This document shows positions 6,777-13,833 of a stretch of DNA of 40,912 nt, piece after piece (position 1 is the stretch's first letter; the number at the start of each line of letters is the position of its first letter). This DNA is from Alphaproteobacteria bacterium (lineage in GTDB: Bacteria; Pseudomonadota; Alphaproteobacteria; Rhodobacterales; Rhodobacteraceae), in contig VGDE01000009.1 in NCBI GenBank assembly GCA_016869875.1, positions 1-40,912 on the forward strand, given 5' to 3'. Below the pieces are notes generated by a model. That model was not told the origin of the DNA. It did not search any database and was given only the letters and a program-made list of their open reading frames with translations. The position numbers and the translations under genes were made by a program.

Positions 6777-7003
6777 CCCGCCCGACCCCCGAAGAACTGC
6801 ACGACTGGCACACCGACCGCCACGGCTTAGACCGTCAGCGCCGCATCGCCATCGCGATGATAGATCTGTGGGTCGGCGTCCTGATCGCCCTGCTTGCTCT
6901 GGCTTCGGTCTGGTCCGCTACGGATCGCGCCTATGCCCGTCCTGCCGCTTGTGCGGGGCTGAGTGCTGCGGAATGCGGCGCGGCTGTTGCGGAGGGCCGG
7001 TGA
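6773..7003 (+). CDS. Small membrane protein
   Basis: A 76-residue protein. A polar N-terminus (DWHTDRHGLDRQRR) precedes one transmembrane helix (residues about 27-47, AMIDLWVGVLIALLALASVW), then a short outer segment with two Cys (PAACAGLSAAECG). Likely N-in, C-out, with a possible disulfide. The start overlaps the repeat-protein stop. Unknown function. Confidence 0.6.
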   Translation: MTRPTPEELHDWHTDRHGLDRQRRIAIAMIDLWVGVLIALLALASVWSATDRAYARPAACAGLSAAECGAAVAEGR

Positions 7004-7004
7004 C

Positions 7005-7241
7005 ATGACCTCCGCAGTTGTCGCCACCTATGCCGACGAAGCCTACGACCCGCTGCGCAACTACCTCAAGGCCATGCAGCACGACGACGACCTGATGGAC
7101 GGCGCCGAGGTTCAGTGGGCCAAGCAGCTGCTCATGGCGATGGAACGGCAGATCGACGCCACGGCCTCGCTGCTGGACCCGGCGCAATTGGCCGCGATCC
7201 GCACCCGCCCGGTCCGGCTGATCCGGGAGGAGGACGCATGA
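7005..7241 (+). CDS. Hypothetical helical small protein
   Basis: A 78-residue acidic protein, mostly helical (YDPLRNYLKAMQHDDDLMDG, VQWAKQLLMAMERQID). Starts 1 nt after the previous stop, preceded by GGAGGG. No family recognised. Confidence 0.6.
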   Translation: MTSAVVATYADEAYDPLRNYLKAMQHDDDLMDGAEVQWAKQLLMAMERQIDATASLLDPAQLAAIRTRPVRLIREEDA

Positions 7242-7498
7242 TCCGCCTCATCACCGATTGGCTGTCCTACCGCACTCTGCGCCGCCAATGGTCCTATGAG
7301 CGCGATACAGGCCAATGGACCCGCAACGTGTGGGTGATCGAACAGGGCACCCACGGCTATCGCGTCCGTCGGCGCTGCGGCCCATGGCTGGTCCGTCGCA
7401 CCCTGTATGAGGCGATGCAAGCAGCCGCCGAGTGGGACCGCGCCGTCACCAGCACCATTACGCACTCCGCCCGTCACATGATCCCCGAGGAGGACTGA
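7238..7498 (+). CDS. Hypothetical small basic protein
   Basis: An 86-residue Arg- and Trp-rich protein (RRQWSYERDTGQW, YRVRRRCGPWLVRRTLYEAM). ATGA overlap with the upstream gene and GGAGGA upstream of the start. The basic character suggests nucleic-acid binding, without a recognised fold. Confidence 0.6.
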   Translation: MIRLITDWLSYRTLRRQWSYERDTGQWTRNVWVIEQGTHGYRVRRRCGPWLVRRTLYEAMQAAAEWDRAVTSTITHSARHMIPEED

Positions 7499-7500
7499 CC

Positions 7501-7641
7501 ATGCGCGCTATCGTTTTCGTCCACCGTGACACCGGCCAGCGGCATATTTGTGCCTGTATCCAGCAGATCGCGCTGTTCATGGACAGGGCCGACCGTGACG
7601 ACTGGATCTGCTGCCAGCATCGCAAGCGGTGGCGGCAATGA
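7501..7641 (+). CDS. Very small Cys/His protein
   Basis: A 46-residue protein with HICACI and a CCQH element, which could coordinate zinc. Preceded by GAGGAGG about 5 nt from the ATG, and its stop overlaps the next start (ATGA). No family recognised. Confidence 0.5.
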   Translation: MRAIVFVHRDTGQRHICACIQQIALFMDRADRDDWICCQHRKRWRQ

Positions 7642-7892
7642 AGGACGCCGCCCCCGCGACGGATGAAGCAGCCGTCATGGCGGAAATCTTCGCGGAGATT
7701 GAGCGACTGCACGACTACTGGCGCAACTACAACCCGCCCGCCTCGCGCTGGCGCATACCCGAAGGCGCAACCGCAGCCGACACGATCTGCCACACCTGCC
7801 GAGGCTTCGGCCACCTGACGGACGTGCACGAATACGGCGACCCCACCCATCCCCCATGCCACCGCTGCGGCGGGACCGGCATCAAGCCATAG
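7638..7892 (+). CDS. Small zinc-finger protein (CxxCxGxG type)
   Basis: An 84-residue protein with an acidic helical N-terminus and two CxxC elements, CHTCRGFG and CHRCGGTG, spaced about 24 residues. These match half of a DnaJ-type zinc domain and should bind one zinc ion. It ends directly before the double hairpin at 7897-7960, so that structure lies in its 3' untranslated region. Confidence 0.65.
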   Translation: MKDAAPATDEAAVMAEIFAEIERLHDYWRNYNPPASRWRIPEGATAADTICHTCRGFGHLTDVHEYGDPTHPPCHRCGGTGIKP

Positions 7893-7896
7893 CCAT

Positions 7897-7960
7897 CCGC
7901 GCGCCCTCCTCCCGCGCGGTCTGCTGGCCCGGGCTCCCCTCCTCATCAGCCCGGGCCAGC
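7897..7960 (+). ncRNA. Tandem hairpins with anti-SD loops (cuckoo/CcsR-like RNA candidate)
   Basis: Hairpin 1: stem CCGCGCG (7897-7903) with CGCGCGG (7913-7919), loop 7904-7912; the 9-mer CCTCCTCCC occupies 7905-7913. Hairpin 2: a 13-bp perfect stem (7923-7935 with 7948-7960) around a 12-nt loop that contains CCTCCTC (7938-7944). There is no U tract after either, so these are not ordinary terminators. Two stem-loops each exposing an anti-Shine-Dalgarno CCUCCUCCC motif define the alphaproteobacterial cuckoo RNA family (including CcsR RNAs of Rhodobacter sphaeroides, which are processed from the mRNA of a small upstream gene). Here too they follow a small gene. The identity is inferred from the pattern; expression is unknown. 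Confidence 0.5.
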
Positions 7961-7995
7961 GTCAACCCAACACAACACCGAAAGGATCCGATGAC

Positions 7996-8178
7996 ATGAG
8001 CAACGACCTGGAAAACCACTCGGACGAACACCTGGATCGTGAGTTCGATCGGCTCGTCAAACTGCGCGATGAAGCACAGGAAAGCATTGCCGCGATCCGC
8101 GTTGAGAAAAGCCGCCGTCTTGATGCTGAACTGGCACGGCTGCGCGCGCTTGAGGCGGCTCGGAAGGGCGGGGCCTAA
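7996..8178 (+). CDS. Small coiled-coil protein
   Basis: A 60-residue highly charged protein that is one long helix (HLDREFDRLVKLRDEAQESI, AELARLRALEAARK), probably a coiled-coil dimer. Ribosome site AAAGGA upstream. It is the first gene after the double hairpin. No family recognised. Confidence 0.6.
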   Translation: MSNDLENHSDEHLDREFDRLVKLRDEAQESIAAIRVEKSRRLDAELARLRALEAARKGGA

Positions 8179-8384
8179 TGCGCGGCACCCCCACCATGTC
8201 CACCTGGGACAACCTCCGCCTGATGCTGACCGAGGCATCCCGCTACGCCCCCGGCGATCCTGACCGGGAATGGCGCATCGCCGCCGCGTGGAAGCTGCTC
8301 CAACTGGCTGACGGCATCCCCGCATGTGATTGGACACCCCCGCCCGCAGGGTTCGGGCCGGGCTATCAGAAGGAGGCCGCGTGA
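8178..8384 (+). CDS. Hypothetical small protein
   Basis: A 68-residue protein, TAATG overlap with the preceding gene and TGATG overlap with the next. Contains a Trp-rich helical middle (DREWRIAAAWKLLQLADG) and a Pro-rich end. Tight coupling to the Rad52-like gene is its best clue. Confidence 0.55.
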   Translation: MRGTPTMSTWDNLRLMLTEASRYAPGDPDREWRIAAAWKLLQLADGIPACDWTPPPAGFGPGYQKEAA

Positions 8385-9001
8385 TGGACTGGCAGAAAGC
8401 ATCGAGCGAACTGGCGAAGAAGCTGGAACCGGCACACGTCAAACCCGCGAAGCAATTCGGGCCGAAGGGCGACTATCTTGAGGGTTGGCATGTCATGGCC
8501 GAAGCCAATCGCATCTTCGGCTTCGACGGCTGGTCCTACACGCTGGTGGACTGCAAAGTTGTAATGGAACGCGCCCGCAAGATCGGCAAGGCGCCGAACG
8601 AAAAAGACGGCTGGGGTGTGACCTATGTCGCTACCGTCCGAGTGACAGTGGACGGCGTAACACGCGAGGATGTGGGCGCCGGTCATGGCTATGACGTGGA
8701 TCTCGGTTTGGCCCACGAAAGCGCGATCAAGGAGGCTGTAACCGACAGCCTGAAAAGGGGCCTGCGCAGTTTCGGCAATCCGTTCGGCTTGGCTCTGTAT
8801 GACAAGAGCCGAGAGAATGTTGGCGTCAACGTTGACGACAGCGCCGTGCAGGAAGCCGTGGACTGCTTCGCCAAGGCTGACACGCTCGATGCGGCGAATG
8901 CCATCTGGCGCGACCTTCCGGCTGATCTGAAAGCCGATGCGCGCGTCATCGACGCCGCCAAGGCAGCGAAGGCCCGCAACAAGCCGCAGGTGGCAGCATG
9001 A
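8384..9001 (+). CDS. Rad52/Rad22-family single-strand annealing protein
   Basis: A 205-residue protein. The family hallmarks are present: an aromatic FGFDGWSYTLVDC segment near residue 50, the beta-sheet region VTYVATVRVTVDG, and the helix KEAVTDSLKRGLRSFGNPFG with LYDK right after it. Phage Rad52-like proteins form rings that bind single-stranded DNA and anneal complementary strands during recombination. Length matches the catalytic core without the eukaryotic Rad51-binding tail. With the NinB-like and HNH genes just downstream and RusA on the other strand it makes up a recombination set. Confidence 0.88.
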   Translation: MDWQKASSELAKKLEPAHVKPAKQFGPKGDYLEGWHVMAEANRIFGFDGWSYTLVDCKVVMERARKIGKAPNEKDGWGVTYVATVRVTVDGVTREDVGAGHGYDVDLGLAHESAIKEAVTDSLKRGLRSFGNPFGLALYDKSRENVGVNVDDSAVQEAVDCFAKADTLDAANAIWRDLPADLKADARVIDAAKAAKARNKPQVAA

Positions 9002-9204
9002 CCGCCCCGGCACTCACCGACGACCGCATCCGTGCTGTCGTCCTTGAACAGTTAGAGCGCGACCCCACGGCCCCTCGGACGCTGTTCATCGACTTCTGCG
9101 CACATGCCCTGACGGATGCGCGGGCTACCAGGCAGCAGCTTGAGGATGCGGCGGAAGCTGTGGCCGACTGGTTGGCCCGTGAGCATGTCGAGAGGGGGCG
9201 GTGA
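8998..9204 (+). CDS. Hypothetical small helical protein
   Basis: A 68-residue acidic helical protein between the Rad52-like and NinB-like genes, with ATGA and TGATG overlaps. It may assist the annealing protein, but this rests on position only. Confidence 0.55.
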   Translation: MTAPALTDDRIRAVVLEQLERDPTAPRTLFIDFCAHALTDARATRQQLEDAAEAVADWLAREHVERGR

Positions 9205-9656
9205 TGGCGACCCTTATCCTTCGCGACCCTTCCCATATCGACGCCCTTGCCAAGCGGCTGTCTGAACGCAAGTTGCCTCTCACTGTCTCATGGGCACAAG
9301 GGGCCAGCCTGTCAGGACGCCAACAGAGGCTGTCCTTCCGCTGGTATCAGGACATCAGCCGCCAGCTTGGCGACATGGACGTGGAAACCGTCCGCGCCGA
9401 CTGCAAGGTCACGCATGGGGTGCCGATCCTGTCCGGTGACAGCGACGGTTTCCGGGACAGCTGGCAGCGCAGCATCGGACGGTTCGACTACGAGGGGCAG
9501 CGCGAGATCGTCAAGCGCCTGCAAGTGCCGGTCACGTCCCTGATGAGCGTCAAGCAGATGACGGCCTACCTGGACGCGGTTCATCAGCGATACGCGCCGC
9601 AGGGGGTGCGGCTGACTGATCCAGAGGCTCTGAAATACGAGGAAGAATTCGCATGA
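9204..9656 (+). CDS. NinB-like recombination protein
   Basis: A 150-residue protein similar in layout to lambda NinB (Orf): an N-terminal strand (TLILRDPSHIDAL), then PLTVSWAQGASLSGRQQR, then LSFRWYQDISRQLGD, matching the NinB pattern of a strand, a Q/N-R-x-W segment and the W-x-D-I/V-S-R-Q helix. NinB mediates RecF/O/R-like loading of recombinases on single-stranded DNA. The ATG at 9204 (TGATG overlap, GAGGGGG upstream) is preferred over GTG at 9201. Confidence 0.75.
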   Translation: MATLILRDPSHIDALAKRLSERKLPLTVSWAQGASLSGRQQRLSFRWYQDISRQLGDMDVETVRADCKVTHGVPILSGDSDGFRDSWQRSIGRFDYEGQREIVKRLQVPVTSLMSVKQMTAYLDAVHQRYAPQGVRLTDPEALKYEEEFA

Positions 9657-10024
9657 GCCGGGCTGTTGACGAATGGATCGGCAAGACTGACGATGCCGCT
9701 ATCCCGCCCCGCGTCCGGCTGCGCATCTTCGAGGCCCATGGCGGCATTTGCCACCTGACAGGCCGGAAGATCCGCGCAGGCGACAAATGGGACTGCGACC
9801 ACATCATTGCCCTTTGCAACGGCGGCGAACACCGGGAAAGCAACCTTGCCCCTGCAATTCGCGAAGCCCACCGGGCCAAGACCGCCGAGGACGTAGCGCA
9901 GCGCGCCAAGGACGACCGAGTGCGCAAGAAGCACCTCGGGATCTGGAAGCCTAAAAGCGTCATGGCTGGATCAAAAGCCAGCAAGTGGAAAAAGCCGCTG
10001 CATGGACCGGCTGTTCCGCGATGA
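9653..10024 (+). CDS. HNH endonuclease
   Basis: A 123-residue protein with the HNH beta-beta-alpha-metal core: CHLTGRKIRAGDKWDCDHII (about residues 33-52) supplies the first His/Asp-His, and GGEHRESNLAP the Asn. The expected later His lies in REAHRAK. The C-terminus is very basic. It overlaps the NinB-like stop. It probably nicks or cleaves DNA during recombination or replication; a homing origin is less likely as it is in an operon. Confidence 0.82.
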   Translation: MSRAVDEWIGKTDDAAIPPRVRLRIFEAHGGICHLTGRKIRAGDKWDCDHIIALCNGGEHRESNLAPAIREAHRAKTAEDVAQRAKDDRVRKKHLGIWKPKSVMAGSKASKWKKPLHGPAVPR

Positions 10025-10152
10025 CACACCCCGACCCCCGCGCCCGCCTTGTCACGTCGGCGGAGCCTCCCAAACAGCGCGGGCACCTGGGCGGCGGCAT
10101 ATCGCTGTGCTGCCGCCCCTTTTCCACACAACCCGGCATAGGAGCCGACTGA
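10021..10152 (+). CDS. Very small protein, 43 residues
   Basis: A short frame from ATG 10021 (ATGA overlap with the HNH stop) to TGA 10152, ending 1 nt before the next gene. The product is Pro/Gly-rich with a CC pair (ISLCCRPFS). The perfect fit between two genes with coupled start is the only support. No family recognised. Confidence 0.45.
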   Translation: MTHPDPRARLVTSAEPPKQRGHLGGGISLCCRPFSTQPGIGAD

Positions 10153-10153
10153 C

Positions 10154-10717
10154 ATGGGACGCGAAATCAGGAAGGTTCCCGCAAACTGGGACCACCCTTT
10201 CAAAGAAGATCGCTATGGTCGCACACACTATCAGCCGATGTATGACAGAACCTACCAAGAGGCTTGCGCAGACTGGCTAAGCGATTTTGACCGTATCCGA
10301 TCCGGTGGAATGGATAAATTCGAGCGGGATTGTTACGCTAATGTGTGCGATTGGGCGAGTGAGAACACTGCCCCATCTCCGGAATATTATCGGCCTTGGT
10401 CAGACGAAGAAGCTATCTGGTTTCAGGTATGGGAAACGGTCAGCGAAGGCACCCCAGTTTCTCCAGCCTTCGAAACGCAAGAAGAACTGATCCAATACCT
10501 CGCAGACCATGGCGATTTCTGGGATCAGAAACGATGCCTTGAACCAAGCTGGCAGGAACTATGGGGTGGAACTCCGGGCGTTTCTGGGTGGGGCCGTGAC
10601 CAAGCAGAGCGATTTGTAATGGGACCGGGATGGGCGCCATCAATGGTCATTGCAGATGGGCGCGTAATGAGCGGCGTCCAAGCCGTGACGCAACCCGCCC
10701 CGGAGGTCCGGCCATGA
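10154..10717 (+). CDS. Conserved phage protein of unknown function
   Basis: A 187-residue protein with a family-like start MGREIRKVPANWDHP and QPMYDRTYQEACADWL, a pattern I recognise from many phage hypothetical proteins. It is rich in Trp, Tyr and acidic residues (WSDEEAIWFQVWETV, YLADHGDFWDQKR). No catalytic motif is apparent. Base composition is lower in GC in the middle than that of neighbours. Confidence 0.75.
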   Translation: MGREIRKVPANWDHPFKEDRYGRTHYQPMYDRTYQEACADWLSDFDRIRSGGMDKFERDCYANVCDWASENTAPSPEYYRPWSDEEAIWFQVWETVSEGTPVSPAFETQEELIQYLADHGDFWDQKRCLEPSWQELWGGTPGVSGWGRDQAERFVMGPGWAPSMVIADGRVMSGVQAVTQPAPEVRP

Positions 10718-11247
10718 CTGACCGCCCCCGGATCAGCGACGAGGAACTGCGGCGGCTGATGGACAGCGCAACGCCAGGGCCGTGGCGGCTCGGAGCCGAC
10801 CTGACCGCCGTTTGCACCCATCACGGCGGCGATGACGACTTCGTTAAAGGCGGTTGGGCCAAGACGATTGCCAAGACATCGTTCCCGATCCCGAAGTGGA
10901 TGGACCCCAAACAGAGTTTGCCGAACGGAAGGCTAATCGCCGCCGCCCCCGACCTTGCCGCCGAGGTGCTTGCCCTGCGCGCCGAACTGTCCGCTCTCCG
11001 CACCCGTGAGGCGGGATGGCAGACGATGGACACGGCGCCGAAAGGGACGCCATCCAGCTATGGCAGCGGCCCGCACATCTTGGGCGCGATCCGTCGAGAT
11101 TGGGGCATCATCCACCAGATCGTCAGTTACCAATATCACAAGAACGGCAAGACTGGCTCCTGGAAAGGGCATCATGGCGTTTGGGAGCCTGACTTTTGGA
11201 TGCCGCTTCCCGCCCTGTCCCAGCCTACCGGGGAGGGATCGGCATGA
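10714..11247 (+). CDS. Ea22-like / DUF551 two-part phage protein
   Basis: A 177-residue protein. The N-terminal part (ATPGPWRLG, then RLIAAAPDLAAEVLALRAEL) has the Ea22/ead-like pattern found in phage early genes. The C-terminal part, from GWQTMDTAPKG to PDFWMPLPALSQP, is a DUF551 domain. It is a fusion of two modules often found separately. Roles of both are unknown. ATGA overlaps at both ends. Confidence 0.75.
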   Translation: MTDRPRISDEELRRLMDSATPGPWRLGADLTAVCTHHGGDDDFVKGGWAKTIAKTSFPIPKWMDPKQSLPNGRLIAAAPDLAAEVLALRAELSALRTREAGWQTMDTAPKGTPSSYGSGPHILGAIRRDWGIIHQIVSYQYHKNGKTGSWKGHHGVWEPDFWMPLPALSQPTGEGSA

Positions 11248-11567
11248 CCGCGACCCGATACCGCACCTTCCTCGGCATCAATGGGCCGATCACCGGCTTT
11301 GAAGCCATGGCCCGATATCCTGATCCGAAGTTCTTCGAGCGCGGCAATCCTCGCATGACGCATGACGAGATCCGGGGGCTGATCCATCGCAATGCCGACG
11401 AGATGGAGCATGTCATCCGCCTGATCCGGTCCATGGCGGGGCCGACACGGTGCGGTCGCATAACGAAGAAGCATCTGCTGTTCAACGCCAACCTTCTGCA
11501 CGACATGCGCGTCATGGTGGACATGCACGGCGGCGAGGCTGGACGGCCTTATCTGTGGGAGAAATGA
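11244..11567 (+). CDS. Hypothetical protein
   Basis: A 107-residue protein with a helical middle (HDEIRGLIHRNADEMEHVIR) and His/Met-rich C-terminus (LHDMRVMVDMHGG). No family recognised. Coupled to neighbours by 4-nt overlaps. Confidence 0.6.
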   Translation: MTATRYRTFLGINGPITGFEAMARYPDPKFFERGNPRMTHDEIRGLIHRNADEMEHVIRLIRSMAGPTRCGRITKKHLLFNANLLHDMRVMVDMHGGEAGRPYLWEK

Positions 11568-12034
11568 CCATGACTGACAATCTGGATCGCCGTACGAAAC
11601 GGCTTCTCGAATGGCTCGAAAAGCAGCGCCAGGATCACGCCGACATGGTGACAGACGCTGGTGACGCCTCGCTTTGGAGCAAGGACGAGGCCGAGAAAAT
11701 ACGCGATCACATTCAAACCGTCATCGACATGAACGAAATGCTGATTGAACTGGATTTCCTGCGCCATGAAGGCGGTCCACAGTCTGTAGGGGCTATGGAA
11801 AAATGCTTGCGCGAAGTGTGCCTGCCTGCGCTGCGCAGTTCCGCCGAAGACTTGTTCCGGTGCGTGTCCGTTCGCAACGATCCGGCATCGGTCAGTGGAT
11901 CGGACTGGCGCGATATTGCCCCTGACATGGAAGCTGTTTTGTCAGTGGAAGCATTCGTTGGTCGGCCAGATGACGAATATGGGCGCACCCTAAACCCGAT
12001 CCTTGATACCGCGCCATGGAGGCACCACCAATGA
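11564..12034 (+). CDS. Hypothetical helical protein
   Basis: A 156-residue acidic protein. Residues 7-70 form charged helices (RRTKRLLEWLEKQRQDHADM, KDEAEKIRDHIQTVIDMNEM). The start at 11564 (ATGA overlap) is chosen; ATG 11570 is an equal alternative. No family recognised. Confidence 0.65.
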   Translation: MTMTDNLDRRTKRLLEWLEKQRQDHADMVTDAGDASLWSKDEAEKIRDHIQTVIDMNEMLIELDFLRHEGGPQSVGAMEKCLREVCLPALRSSAEDLFRCVSVRNDPASVSGSDWRDIAPDMEAVLSVEAFVGRPDDEYGRTLNPILDTAPWRHHQ

Positions 12035-12480
12035 CCGGCATCATCGCCCTGCACGTCAGCGCCAGGATGGCAGAGGAAATCCGGCAATGGGCATCCGACG
12101 AGATAAGCCAGTGGCCGAGGGATACCGCCTACCGTGACGATCTGGAAAGCCTGCTAGCGCAACTCTCCACCCCTGCCAATGCCACGAATACGGCGGAACT
12201 TGAACGGCGGTTGCGCAGGGCCGATGAATACGAACCGTTGGGCCATGATGGCTGGGATGCCGCAGACGCCATCGCCGCGCTACAGGCAGAGAACGAGCGG
12301 CTGCAAGCGGAACTGGCGCGGATGCGCGACCGGCTGACCTCAACCGAATTTCTGCGCCCGCTCATTCAAGAGCAATCGGCAGGAGAATGGGACGACAAGA
12401 CGATTGACGCTGACGTGGCGACCTTTGCTGCCGCGATCCATGCCGCCTTCACCGACAGTCAGAAGGAGACGGGGGAGTGA
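12031..12480 (+). CDS. Hypothetical coiled-coil protein
   Basis: A 149-residue protein. A leucine-heptad segment (IAALQAENERLQAELARMRD) near residues 80-100 is a confident coiled coil. Coupled by 4-nt overlaps to both neighbours. Similar coiled-coil modules with 'ALQAENERL' are frequent in phage early proteins and are not informative about function. Confidence 0.65.
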   Translation: MTGIIALHVSARMAEEIRQWASDEISQWPRDTAYRDDLESLLAQLSTPANATNTAELERRLRRADEYEPLGHDGWDAADAIAALQAENERLQAELARMRDRLTSTEFLRPLIQEQSAGEWDDKTIDADVATFAAAIHAAFTDSQKETGE

Positions 12481-13094
12481 CAGAGATGCTAAGCGAACGC
12501 GATCAGCTTATCACCGGCATTGCTCAAATCATCGACCACCCAACCGTCTATATGGGCGGGCCATCGCGCAACGCCCTGCGGATCGCAAAGGTAGTCGTGG
12601 ATGAGTTCGGCGCGCAACTCGACGCCCATCCCGCCCCCGACACGCAAGCGCCCGAGCGGATCGACACGTCGCGGGAGAATATCGAGCGCATCTACTGGCT
12701 GGTCGCAGAAAGCAAGGCAGGCAGGGAAGTCCGCACCGAAGCCCTACGGCTAATTACTGCCCTATCTGCTGAACGGGACCTCGCCTCCGCAAAGACAGCG
12801 GCAGCCGTGATGCGGATGCGGGAGGATGCGCTTGCACGGATCACCCCGGCTGCTCGCGGATGGCCTGATGCCTGCACCAACGCTGCCCTGGCCGCTGCTG
12901 CCCGAGAGATCAAGGCCTTGCCGTTGCCCGACACCACCGCTCTTGACGCCCTGATCGCAGAGCGGGTGCGGGAGGCGAGGGCCGAGGCGTTCAAGGAGGC
13001 GGCGAACATCGTGGACGACCCGAAGATGTGGGGCCTGTCCTGCGAAGAAATCGCCGCCGCTATCCGGGCCCGTGCCAGCAAGGAGGACCGGTGA
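12477..13094 (+). CDS. Hypothetical protein
   Basis: A 205-residue protein read from GTG 12477, which overlaps the previous stop (GTGA); ATG 12486 is the alternative. The C-terminal region (EARAEAFKEAANIVDD then GLSCEEIAAAIRARA) is a pattern found at the C-terminus of several phage early proteins, suggesting a shared exchangeable module. Mostly helical. No catalytic motif. Confidence 0.65.
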   Translation: MTEMLSERDQLITGIAQIIDHPTVYMGGPSRNALRIAKVVVDEFGAQLDAHPAPDTQAPERIDTSRENIERIYWLVAESKAGREVRTEALRLITALSAERDLASAKTAAAVMRMREDALARITPAARGWPDACTNAALAAAAREIKALPLPDTTALDALIAERVREARAEAFKEAANIVDDPKMWGLSCEEIAAAIRARASKEDR

Positions 13095-13324
13095 TGCCGC
13101 TTCACACCATCATCCCACATGACGGCGGGGAATGCCCCGTCGGGCCTATGGTCCCGGTCTATCCATCATATCGCGGCCCGATTGATCCTGCAAAGGGTGT
13201 TCGGATCGCCTGCGCCCCTGCTTGGCGGCTGGACTGGTCGCACGACGGCAGCGATGACGACATTATCGGCTATGCAATCGCGCGCGATCTGATGCCCGCC
13301 CGCGCAGCAGAAAGGGGGAAGTGA
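13094..13324 (+). CDS. Hypothetical small protein
   Basis: A 76-residue protein, TGATG overlap with the gene before and AGGAGGA upstream. The sequence has the His/Cys/Trp pattern HTIIPHDGGECPV and WRLDWSHDGSDDDIIGYAIA, with the C-terminal part similar to short phage proteins describing a beta hairpin. No function known. Confidence 0.6.
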   Translation: MPLHTIIPHDGGECPVGPMVPVYPSYRGPIDPAKGVRIACAPAWRLDWSHDGSDDDIIGYAIARDLMPARAAERGK

Positions 13325-13325
13325 G

Positions 13326-13457
13326 ATGCCAGCACCCAAGCCAACAGAAGCCGCTGTCGCCCGCGCTGTCAATGGCGTGCGGAAGGCAGGGCGTCAAACC
13401 GCCCCCGGTGGGTCAAGGGCTTGCACCCAGAATGTCAAACCAGTGGAGGTCCGATGA
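13326..13457 (+). pseudogene. Truncated remnant of a small phage protein
   Basis: A 43-residue frame beginning MPAPKPTEAAVARAVNGVRKAG, which has the form of the N-terminus of a common small phage protein (where I expect a strand such as 'LTVxRVEV' to follow). The expected continuation is missing: the frame instead enters the direct repeat at 13398 and ends. The break coincides with the repeat, so insertion of the downstream cassette probably truncated it. It may still be translated. Confidence 0.5.
13398..13441. repeat. Direct repeat, left copy
   Basis: 44 bp starting with ACCGCCCCCGGTGGGTCAA and ending with ATGTCAAACC. It matches 13771-13814 at 35 of 44 positions: the first 19 and last 10 bases are identical, the middle 15 diverged. 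The two copies bracket the gene at 13457-13771. Confidence 0.8.
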
Positions 13458-13771
13458 TGCGAACCTGTGTCGAGTGCTATAAGGAAACGGACGAATGCAC
13501 CTGCCCCGAACCGGGCAGCGAAGCCGACCACTATGGCAGGGTATGGCGGCATTGTGAGCAGGGCCTCACACTGACCAAAGCCAGCATGGCCCGCTTCATG
13601 ATGTTCTGCCTGAGCAACAACGTCCAGATCGGTGACGTTTACGCCATTAATGCGAACTACAAGGGGTCTCAGGTGCTGGCGTCAATCCGGCTCAAGCCGG
13701 AACAGATCGAAGCGTTTGAGGCCGAGACAGGCGGGAAGCTGCGCCGTCCGCCGCGCTTGGTGCTGAATTGA
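13457..13771 (+). CDS. Cys-rich small protein inside repeat-flanked cassette
   Basis: A 104-residue protein. The N-terminus, CVECYKETDECTCPEP, has four Cys that could bind zinc. The rest is a mixed alpha/beta region (NVQIGDVYAINANYKGSQVL, LKPEQIEAFEAETGG). GGAGG stands 7 nt before ATG 13457, which is favoured over ATG 13454. The gene is bracketed by 44-bp direct repeats and may have entered as a unit. No family recognised. Confidence 0.65.
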   Translation: MRTCVECYKETDECTCPEPGSEADHYGRVWRHCEQGLTLTKASMARFMMFCLSNNVQIGDVYAINANYKGSQVLASIRLKPEQIEAFEAETGGKLRRPPRLVLN

Positions 13772-13814
13772 CCGCCCCCGGTGGGTCAATGGGTTGCGTG
13801 GGATATGTCAAACC
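13771..13814. repeat. Direct repeat, right copy
   Basis: Second copy of the 44-bp repeat, beginning right at the stop codon of the cassette gene. Downstream, ACCGGG can pair with CCCGGT in this copy, so the transcript can form a weak hairpin at the end of the operon segment. Confidence 0.8.
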
Positions 13815-13833
13815 GGGAGCGTGAATTATTTAT

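Noticed and set aside
6274..6813. Alternative frames over the 12-bp repeats (RHPS-, GCRV- and GIPR-type peptides)
   Set aside because: All six frames are open because the repeat unit has no stops; only the 6231 frame is coupled to its neighbours and has a normal N-terminal domain.
7923..7960. Simple intrinsic terminator
   Set aside because: A 13-bp stem is strong, but no U tract follows, a second hairpin with a matching loop motif stands beside it, and the operon continues downstream.
10002..10280. 92-residue plus-strand frame
   Set aside because: Overlaps the HNH end and the 10154 gene out of frame, with no ribosome site; the coupled 43-residue frame at 10021 fits better.
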